A stretch of DNA of 5,163 nucleotides, from positions 1 through 5,163 of the forward strand of contig JALUKO010000065.1 in assembly GCA_027056525.1 (NCBI GenBank). Reading direction: 5' to 3'. The notes under the pieces are model-generated. The model searched no databases. It saw only the letters and a program-made list of their open reading frames with translations, and was not told the DNA's origin. Positions 1 to 4,229 of this stretch are shown piece by piece. Source of the DNA: Helicobacteraceae bacterium. GTDB taxonomy: Bacteria; Campylobacterota; Campylobacteria; Campylobacterales; Sulfurimonadaceae. Made by a program: the position numbers and the translations under genes. The number at the start of each line of letters is the position of its first letter. Positions within the stretch are counted from its first letter, which is position 1.

Positions 1-122
1 TCACTTTTATAGGTGTCTTTATAGTCTGTAAGAGCAACATAAGGAACCACTACGAAGTTTGCTGCTAAGAGGTTACCAACAATACTCCCAAGCATAAAGA
101 AAAGAAAAAAAGCTTTGTTCAT
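1..122 (-). CDS. Unidentified exported or membrane protein, N-terminal 40 residues only (C-terminus off the left edge)
   Basis: The reading frame starts with ATG at 122-120 and stays open to the window edge. Its start shares one base with the TGA stop of the Fur-family regulator (TGATG), so it is the next gene in the same operon and is probably translationally coupled. Residues 1-3 are polar with a Lys. Residues 4-20 are strongly hydrophobic and rich in Phe, Leu and Gly, and are followed by LLAANF and then a short stretch of Val, Tyr and Asp. This fits a Sec signal peptide cut near Ala20/Ala21, or equally a first transmembrane helix. I do not recognise the family from 40 residues. Its position behind a PerR-like regulator suggests, without proving, a part in peroxide or metal stress. 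Confidence 0.7.
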   Translation of the reverse strand, partial: MNKAFFLFFMLGSIVGNLLAANFVVVPYVALTDYKDTYKS

Positions 123-523
123 CACTGACAGTTTTTACAAACTCCGGATAAAACCAAGTTGGCTTTGTCTATTTTAAAACTGCTTATCTGTTTTGCTTCA
201 TCTATGATAGCATCTAAATCGATAGTGACATCTTCAACTTCGCCACAGCTGTCACAGACTAAGTGTGAGTGTGCTGTTTTTGTAAGCTCATAAACTGATT
301 TGGCATTTGGGATTTTCACTTCTTGAATAAAAGAGTTTTCCATCATCAGGTTAATATTTTTATAAATAGTCGCTAAAGATATCGAGTTGAACTTTTTTAG
401 CATCAACTCATACAGCACCTCTATGCTCATGTGTCCATTGATATATAAAGCATCACTGATCGCCAATCTTTGCGGTGTTGCCTTTAAGTTATGTTTACGT
501 AATTCATCAGTATAATTAATCAT
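122..523 (-). CDS. perR: Fur-family transcriptional regulator, PerR-like peroxide/metal sensor
   Basis: A 133-residue DNA-binding metalloregulator of usual Fur/PerR length. The N-terminal winged helix has the family signatures LKATPQRLAI (residues 13-22) and SLATIYKN (49-56). The C-terminal half carries two CxxC pairs, Cys90/Cys93 and Cys129/Cys132, which form the structural zinc site in this family. The likely regulatory metal ligands are His31, Glu79, His85, His87 and Asp98. Asp at the last position is typical of PerR, where Fur usually has Glu, but Glu79 is less PerR-like, so another Fur-family role stays possible. I chose ATG at 523. A GTG at 538 in the same frame is less likely because a TATAAT (535-530) overlaps it and homologues begin near here. 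It is divergent from the desulforubrerythrin gene and overlaps the next gene by one base. Confidence 0.85.
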   Translation of the reverse strand: MINYTDELRKHNLKATPQRLAISDALYINGHMSIEVLYELMLKKFNSISLATIYKNINLMMENSFIQEVKIPNAKSVYELTKTAHSHLVCDSCGEVEDVTIDLDAIIDEAKQISSFKIDKANLVLSGVCKNCQ

Positions 524-529
524 GATGTA

Positions 530-535
530 ATTATA
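530..535 (-). promoter_or_regulatory. Putative -10 box of the perR-like gene
   Basis: A perfect TATAAT on the minus strand ends six bases before the ATG at 523. A transcript starting the usual 6-8 bases downstream would begin on or next to the A of the start codon, so the mRNA would be leaderless or nearly so. No Shine-Dalgarno sequence is visible upstream of this ATG, which agrees with that. The -35 zone (about 553-558) lies inside a Fur-like palindrome, which would allow autoregulation. Confidence 0.45.
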
Positions 536-552
536 CACTAAAAAACTTTAAG

Positions 553-567
553 CGATAAAGATTATAT
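553..567. promoter_or_regulatory. Candidate Fur/PerR operator A, between the divergent promoters
   Basis: CGATAAAGATTATAT fits the 7-1-7 Fur-family pattern TGATAAT-N-ATTATCA at 10 of 14 positions and the PerR pattern TTATAAT-N-ATTATAA at 10 of 14. It covers the expected -35 zones of both the regulator promoter (reading left) and the desulforubrerythrin promoter (reading right), so one bound dimer could control both. The DNA is very AT-rich, so a 10/14 match could arise by chance. Confidence 0.35.
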
Positions 568-584
568 ATTAGGTTTAATGGTAC

Positions 585-590
585 TATAAT
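585..590 (+). promoter_or_regulatory. Putative -10 box of the desulforubrerythrin gene
   Basis: A perfect TATAAT lies 43 bases upstream of the start codon, giving a predicted transcript start near 597 and a leader of about 37 bases. There is no good -35 (about 562-567 reads TTATAT), as is usual for Campylobacterota sigma-70 promoters. The predicted start sits inside a set of inverted repeats. Confidence 0.5.
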
Positions 591-613
591 TTATCAAAGG
601 ATAAAATTTATCT
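590..613. promoter_or_regulatory. Candidate Fur/PerR operator B: three alternating half-sites over the rubrerythrin transcript start
   Basis: TTTATC (590-595), GATAAA (600-605) and TTTATC (607-612) alternate in orientation. The last two form a perfect 6-1-6 palindrome, GATAAAATTTATC. Within 599-613 the match to the Fur pattern TGATAAT-N-ATTATCA is 10 of 14. The array begins at the last base of the -10 box and ends eight bases before the Shine-Dalgarno sequence, where a bound repressor would block transcription. In Campylobacter jejuni the orthologous gene rrc is reported to be under PerR control, which agrees. Confidence 0.45.
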
Positions 614-633
614 TTAAAATAAAGGAGTATATA

Positions 634-1293
634 ATGAGACAGTACGAAACTTATAAGTGTAATAAGTGTGGCAATGTTGTAGAAGTTCAAAATGTTGGAG
701 GTGGAACACTTAGTTGTTGTGGTGAAGATATGGAGTGTATTACTACAAATTTGACTATGGTGAATTTACTCAAAGCTTTTGCGGGTGAGTCACAAGCAAG
801 AAACAAGTATGAGTATTTTGCAAAAGTAGCTCAAAAAGAGGGTTATAGAGATATAGCCGAACATTTCCAAAGAGCAGCGAACAATGAAAAAACTCATGCT
901 AAACTAGAGTTGTCACTTCACAACAGAATGTTGACAGAGAGTGAAAACAACTTTGGCAATACAGCTGAAAATCTTCAAATGGCAATAGACGGTGAAAGTT
1001 ATGAAAATATAACTATGTACCCGGATTTTGCTCAAATAGCTAAAGATGAAGGTCATAAAGAGGCAGCAACACTCTTTAATGGCATAGGTAAAATAGAAGT
1101 AGAACATGAAAAAATGTTCCAAATGTTACTTGATAGACTCAATGCCGGCGAAGAGTTTGTAAGTGATAATGAAGAGGAAGCCTGGATCTGTGAAGTGTGT
1201 GGACATATCCATTATGGTAAAAAAGCATTGAAAAAATGCCCAGTTTGTAAACACCCACAAGAGTATCAGTCAAGACTTAACTCTAAAAAGTAA
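634..1293 (+). CDS. rrc: Desulforubrerythrin (three-domain rubrerythrin), non-haem iron peroxidase
   Basis: A 219-residue cytoplasmic protein with three iron modules. An N-terminal desulforedoxin-like domain has Cys9, Cys12 and the adjacent pair Cys28-Cys29. A central four-helix rubrerythrin domain (about 40-170) has likely di-iron ligands Glu52, Glu85, His88, Glu121, Glu124, Glu155 and His158. A C-terminal rubredoxin-like domain has CxxC at 186/189 and 202/205. This order is that of the Campylobacter jejuni desulforubrerythrin (Rrc, Cj0012c, about 215 residues). The family reduces hydrogen peroxide to water at the di-iron site, with electrons passed through the FeS4 centres. The start is firm: AAAGGAG at 621-627 lies six bases before the ATG. 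It is divergent from a PerR-like regulator and converges on a cytochrome c peroxidase gene. One extra Cys, Cys35, follows the first domain. Confidence 0.95.
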   Translation: MRQYETYKCNKCGNVVEVQNVGGGTLSCCGEDMECITTNLTMVNLLKAFAGESQARNKYEYFAKVAQKEGYRDIAEHFQRAANNEKTHAKLELSLHNRMLTESENNFGNTAENLQMAIDGESYENITMYPDFAQIAKDEGHKEAATLFNGIGKIEVEHEKMFQMLLDRLNAGEEFVSDNEEEAWICEVCGHIHYGKKALKKCPVCKHPQEYQSRLNSKK

Positions 1294-1295
1294 GT

Positions 1296-1324
1296 TTATA
1301 AAGTGCTTAAAGAGCACTTTATAA
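1296..1324. terminator. Shared bidirectional terminator between converging genes
   Basis: A perfect 12-bp stem (1296-1307 pairs with 1313-1324) has a five-base loop TAAAG. It begins two bases after the desulforubrerythrin stop. The TAA stop of the cytochrome c peroxidase gene (1321-1319) lies inside the stem. The lower stem is A/T-rich, giving a short T run on each strand; there is no long separate U tract. As the only strong hairpin between converging genes it probably ends both transcripts. Confidence 0.8.
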
Positions 1325-2773
1325 TAAATTTCCATCTTTATCTACTGCGTTCAGCTGTAGTCCATCAGGACCGGAGCTATTTTCAGGTATCCATTTTCCT
1401 ATACACTCTCTATCTTTTAAGCATGGATCTGTTAAGGCTTCTAAGAAGGCTACAAGATCAGCTACTTGTTCATCCGTTGCATTAATATTTTGGTGAGGTG
1501 ATATTCCAAAAGCTTTGTTTGCCTGCAACTGCGTTAAAGCTTTTTGTGTATTTACAGTAGAGTTCGTTGTATTGACATTTTCATCAAGCTGAGTAAAATC
1601 ATAATTGGCTATAGCTTCATCAGGATTGATCATATGTCTTACCATCGCTTCAAGTGTTGTGTAAGCTCCGTCATGCCCCCAAGGTCCTGTCATTTCTACA
1701 TTGAGAAGTGTAGGGGTTCTAAACGCGTACTTATCTGTTGCTGTTTGGTTAAAACGTCCAAAATCTTCATAGTTGCTGTTTTTTCCTTGACCCACTTGAG
1801 GTACTGCCATCACGTGAAAACTCTCATCTGTAAAGAAATCGCCACTGTGGCATGTTGTACAACTCATACCACCGTCTCCATAAGAGTTGAAAAAGAGTTT
1901 TGCACCACGTTTTGCAGCTTCTGAGATAGCGTTTTTGTCACCTTGAACATATTTTTTCCAAGGTGAATTGACAAAAAGCTGTGAACGCTCATATTCTCCA
2001 ATAGCATCTACAATATTTGCAAAAGTTATGGAGTTAGCACCGTATATAGGAGTAAACGCATCTTGCCAGCTGTTTGGAATATAATCAGCAGCCGTGTCAT
2101 CACTTAAACGTAGTGCTAAATGCATACGAGTGGCATTGTTGTCTCCGTTGAGTTCAAAAGAAAAACCTTTCATCTCTTCGTGGGATGTAACAGGGAATCG
2201 AGCCTGTGCAACTGCGAGGTTGGCTCCGGCACTATCATCAATAACACCAAAGGCTGTGTCTGGTGTACGGATACCGGTTACATTTCCCTCAACAACGTTT
2301 TCAACGCGTCCATCCCAAAACAATGATCTTTTAAAGAGAGCTACATTATAGGTTGAAGGTGCATTCCTAGGAACTAAAGCATAACCATTGTTGTAATGAG
2401 AAGCTGCCGGATCATAAAGACGACCTTCCCCAAGAAGATCAGGCTCTAAAGACTCCACACCTATAGAGAGCGAAAGCTTATCTCCACCACCAAGGGCAGG
2501 GTGGTGACATGTCACGCATGCGGAGTCTTTATCACCACCTAATGCTTTGGTATAAAAAAGCTTCATCCCAAGCTGTGCTTTTGGATCTTCAACACTTGGG
2601 ATATTTAAGCCAATGGAGGGATCCCCTTTTAAAGCATTCTCTTTTATGATATTTGTGAGTTGCTCATCAATCGTCAGTGAGCTATCACACTCTCCACATT
2701 TTCCATCAAGATCACACCCTGTAAAAAGAAGTGCAGAAAACACCCCAGATATTAGTAAAACAGTTTTTAACAT
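1319..2773 (-). CDS. Di-haem cytochrome c peroxidase (CCP/MauG family) lipoprotein
   Basis: A 484-residue exported protein. The N-terminus has a lipoprotein signal (hydrophobic 4-18, lipobox LFTGC, lipidated Cys20), so it should be membrane-anchored in the periplasm. Two haem c sites are present, CVTCH at 86-90 and CTTCH at 305-309. Family landmarks are FWDGR (152-156), RTPTL (352-356) and GHDGAY (366-371). A Met near 381 sits about where peroxidases hold the distal Met of the high-potential haem, whereas MauG has Tyr there. The likely role is reduction of hydrogen peroxide with electrons from cytochrome c. It is longer than classical CcpA (about 320-350) through internal insertions and a C-terminal tail after the last helix, with Cys451 and Cys457. 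Start: AAGGA (2783-2779) is five bases before ATG 2773. In-frame ATG 2779 and GTG 2797 are badly placed for it. Confidence 0.9.
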   Translation of the reverse strand: MLKTVLLISGVFSALLFTGCDLDGKCGECDSSLTIDEQLTNIIKENALKGDPSIGLNIPSVEDPKAQLGMKLFYTKALGGDKDSACVTCHHPALGGGDKLSLSIGVESLEPDLLGEGRLYDPAASHYNNGYALVPRNAPSTYNVALFKRSLFWDGRVENVVEGNVTGIRTPDTAFGVIDDSAGANLAVAQARFPVTSHEEMKGFSFELNGDNNATRMHLALRLSDDTAADYIPNSWQDAFTPIYGANSITFANIVDAIGEYERSQLFVNSPWKKYVQGDKNAISEAAKRGAKLFFNSYGDGGMSCTTCHSGDFFTDESFHVMAVPQVGQGKNSNYEDFGRFNQTATDKYAFRTPTLLNVEMTGPWGHDGAYTTLEAMVRHMINPDEAIANYDFTQLDENVNTTNSTVNTQKALTQLQANKAFGISPHQNINATDEQVADLVAFLEALTDPCLKDRECIGKWIPENSSGPDGLQLNAVDKDGNLL

Positions 2774-2781
2774 AATCATCC

Positions 2782-2796
2782 TTATAGTTATTATCA
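2782..2796. promoter_or_regulatory. Candidate Fur/PerR operator C, 5' of the cytochrome c peroxidase gene
   Basis: On the plus strand TTATAGTTATTATCA matches TTATAAT-N-ATTATAA at 12 of 14 positions. Read on the other strand, TGATAATAACTATAA matches the Fur pattern TGATAAT-N-ATTATCA at 12 of 14. It is the best such match I found. It lies nine bases upstream of the start codon, overlaps the Shine-Dalgarno sequence by two bases, and is downstream of the likely -10 (TAGTAT at 2814-2809). A bound repressor there would block transcription initiation or early elongation. Confidence 0.5.
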
Positions 2797-2808
2797 CCTT
2801 AACATATG

Positions 2809-2814
2809 ATACTA
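2809..2814 (-). promoter_or_regulatory. Possible -10 box of the cytochrome c peroxidase gene
   Basis: TAGTAT on the minus strand is preceded by a long A/T tract (about 2819-2841), the usual upstream context of Campylobacterota promoters. It would start the transcript near 2802, just before operator C. The hexamer is one mismatch from consensus, and other A/T hexamers nearby could serve instead. Confidence 0.3.
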
Positions 2815-2846
2815 CGAATAAAATAAAATTTTTTTTAATTTGATAT

Positions 2847-2852
2847 TATAAT
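2847..2852 (+). promoter_or_regulatory. Possible rightward -10 box
   Basis: A perfect TATAAT follows a run of eight or more T's and precedes a Shine-Dalgarno-like AAAGG (2860-2864). The spacing resembles a working promoter feeding the small ORF at 2870. TATAAT hexamers are common by chance in DNA this AT-rich. Confidence 0.3.
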
Positions 2853-2869
2853 TACTATTAAAGGCACTT

Positions 2870-2935
2870 ATGGAAAAAGTTTATTTTTTAGAGGTAGAGA
2901 TAGTATATCAAGCTAAAAAAAGATATAAAAATTGA
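2870..2935 (+). CDS. Possible 21-residue small ORF of unknown function
   Basis: ATG at 2870 is five bases after AAAGG (2860-2864) and downstream of a perfect TATAAT (2847-2852). The frame encodes 21 residues: a hydrophobic/acidic first half with Val, Tyr, Phe, Leu and Glu, then a basic end with Lys-Lys-Arg, and a TGA stop. I recognise no family. It could be a true small protein, a leader peptide, the 5' remnant of a lost gene, or chance. The remaining sequence from 2936 to the tRNA gene at 2982 shows no further frame or clear hairpin. Confidence 0.2.
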   Translation: MEKVYFLEVEIVYQAKKRYKN

Positions 2936-2981
2936 ATTGTCATATTTAATTGTTGAATAGGCGTTTTAAGGAGTTTATTGA

Positions 2982-3056
2982 TGGCTCCGGATACTGGATT
3001 CGAACCAGTGACCAAGTGATTAACAGTCACCTACTCTACCGCTGAGCTAATCCGGA
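2982..3056 (-). tRNA. tRNA-Asn (anticodon GUU), copy 1
   Basis: A 75-nt cloverleaf with encoded CCA. It has a 7-bp acceptor stem TCCGGAT/ATCCGGA, a D arm closing GCTC with GAGT, a 5-bp anticodon stem with loop CTGTTAA (anticodon GTT at 3024-3022), a 5-nt variable loop, and a T arm ACTGG-TTCGAAT-CCAGT. The discriminator base is G. It decodes AAC and AAU. It is identical over all 75 bases to the copy at 3157-3231 and lies downstream of it on the same strand. I see no promoter of its own, so it is probably co-transcribed with that copy. Confidence 0.97.
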
Positions 3057-3073
3057 ATATGAGAAGCGTTTAG

Positions 3074-3097
3074 AAAAAGTAAACTGCTTTACTTTTT
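3074..3097. terminator. Hairpin between the two tRNA-Asn genes
   Basis: A perfect 10-bp stem AAAAAGTAAA/TTTACTTTTT (3074-3083 with 3088-3097) has a four-base loop. On either strand the 3' arm ends in a run of T's, so it resembles a weak intrinsic terminator. It lies 60 bases past the end of the upstream tRNA copy. It could end part of the transcripts or help processing of a two-tRNA precursor. The low GC of the stem makes it weak as a terminator. Confidence 0.4.
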
Positions 3098-3113
3098 TAG
3101 CTTTGGAACCGCA

Positions 3114-3135
3114 ATCGATGTGCTTCTGCACCGAT
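3114..3135. other. Second hairpin in the tRNA-Asn spacer
   Basis: ATCG and GTGC (3114-3117, 3120-3123) pair with GCAC and CGAT (3128-3131, 3132-3135) around a four-base loop, leaving a two-base bulge at 3118-3119. It lies in a patch of about 50% GC, richer than the sequence around it. Its role is unknown; processing of the tRNA precursor is one option. Confidence 0.35.
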
Positions 3136-3156
3136 GAGGACAAATCCAAAAATAAA

Positions 3157-3231
3157 TGGCTCCGGATACTGGATTCGAACCAGTGACCAAGTGATTAACA
3201 GTCACCTACTCTACCGCTGAGCTAATCCGGA
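3157..3231 (-). tRNA. tRNA-Asn (anticodon GUU), copy 2 (promoter-proximal)
   Basis: The 75 bases are identical to the copy at 2982-3056: the same 7-bp acceptor stem, anticodon GTT (3199-3197), T loop TTCGAAT and encoded CCA. This copy is the first one downstream of a near-consensus promoter at 3249-3277. The start-to-start distance of the two copies is 175 bases, with a 100-base spacer that is not itself repeated. Confidence 0.97.
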
Positions 3232-3248
3232 ATATTTATTGAGCCGAA

Positions 3249-3277
3249 ATTATACTTCATGAACCTTAAAAAGTCAA
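3249..3277 (-). promoter_or_regulatory. Strong sigma-70 promoter for the tRNA-Asn pair
   Basis: On the minus strand TTGACT (3277-3272) and TATAAT (3254-3249) are separated by exactly 17 bases, one mismatch from the full consensus. Transcription should start near 3242, about ten bases before the tRNA 5' end. The -35 begins ten bases after the stop of the radical SAM gene. It is the only promoter in the window with a clear -35. Confidence 0.85.
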
Positions 3278-3287
3278 GCAATTCTTA

Positions 3288-4229
3288 CTACTTTGAGCGT
3301 TTTCTTTTTATATTTTCAAAAGGGATATAAAATTCCAAATTTCCAACCTCTTTTTTTATGATTTTTGATTCATCAAGAAGTTTTTCTAAGCGTTTTTTAC
3401 TTTGTTCATCAAAGAGCAGATCTATGTCATCTTTTGTAAGTGGTCGTTTATCTAGAGTGTTAATGATCTCATCTTCATCATAAGTACTGTTATTTGGCTC
3501 GGCATGTACCCTTGAGGCTATGTGTATAGGCAAAGAGGGCTCAAACATCTGCGCGATAGAATGAAGCTCTTTGAAGCTTATACCAACGACGGGGTAGGCG
3601 GGTGGTCTGTCTATGGTTCCCAGATCGATTCTGTTAGCTTTGATATTTTTAAGTACGATATTGAGTTTTTGAACTTCCTCTTGTGTGTCGTTGAGTCCAT
3701 GCACAAACAAAACTTCTATGAACAGTTTGCCCTTGTAAACATTGCTAAACTCTATAACTTTTTTTACAACATCATCTATATCTATGTTCTCGTGCGGTCT
3801 GTCTATTTTTTTGAACACCTCGTGAGAGACTGCATCTAAAGAGAGTTTAACCTGATCAAGCTTGAGAAGTGTTTGAAACGTGTTTTGATCAACAAGATTT
3901 GCGCTGTTTGTAAGTATAAGGGTTTGTGTATTATTTTTGAGTTTATTGAGCTCATCTATGAGTTCATTTAGATGTGGATAGAGTGTTGGTTCCCCGTTTG
4001 CAGTAAGAGTAATAACATCGATTTTATCATCTAAATGCTTTGTCAGTTCACTGATGATACGCTCAACTGAAACAACGTTACTTTGAGAAGCTACAGTTGC
4101 CATGGGGGCAAGTTCACAGTAAAGGCAGTCAAAGTTGCATTGTTTAGAGTTTGGAGAGAGATCAACCCCTAAACTCATGCCAAAACGGCGTGAGTTTACA
4201 GGACCAAATATAATGTTATTTTTTTCCAC
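3288..4229 (-). CDS. Radical SAM protein of the COG0731 (wybutosine-enzyme-like) type
   Basis: About 313 residues. Near the N-terminus is the family opening FGPVNSRR (8-15), then the radical SAM cluster motif CNFDCLYC with Cys31, Cys35 and Cys38 binding a 4Fe-4S cluster, and a GEPT motif (79-82) that usually contacts S-adenosylmethionine. The basic C-terminal part resembles a small winged-helix extension. The family splits SAM to a 5'-deoxyadenosyl radical; the substrate of bacterial members is not known to me. The chosen GTG start at 4229 lies 14 bases inside hemE and puts FGPVNSRR where homologues have it. In-frame ATG 4265, GTG 4247 and ATG 4337 would add up to 36 residues coded over hemE. 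No Shine-Dalgarno is obvious, so translational coupling to hemE is likely. I recall the same hemE-radical SAM pair in Campylobacter jejuni (Cj1243-Cj1244). Confidence 0.88.
   Translation of the reverse strand: MEKNNIIFGPVNSRRFGMSLGVDLSPNSKQCNFDCLYCELAPMATVASQSNVVSVERIISELTKHLDDKIDVITLTANGEPTLYPHLNELIDELNKLKNNTQTLILTNSANLVDQNTFQTLLKLDQVKLSLDAVSHEVFKKIDRPHENIDIDDVVKKVIEFSNVYKGKLFIEVLFVHGLNDTQEEVQKLNIVLKNIKANRIDLGTIDRPPAYPVVGISFKELHSIAQMFEPSLPIHIASRVHAEPNNSTYDEDEIINTLDKRPLTKDDIDLLFDEQSKKRLEKLLDESKIIKKEVGNLEFYIPFENIKRKRSK

Noticed and set aside
913..1122. Minus-strand open frame inside the desulforubrerythrin gene
   Set aside because: Antisense to the conserved di-iron domain; its Phe/Tyr/Cys-rich translation is what the complement of Glu/Lys-rich helices gives.
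2936..2981. A terminator downstream of the second tRNA-Asn gene
   Set aside because: T runs are present on the minus strand (for example near 2915-2921), but I could not find a convincing hairpin before them.
2982..3231. Direct repeats of 75 bases as a CRISPR array or insertion-sequence ends
   Set aside because: Each repeat is a complete tRNA-Asn cloverleaf with CCA. There are only two copies, and no cas or transposase gene is near.
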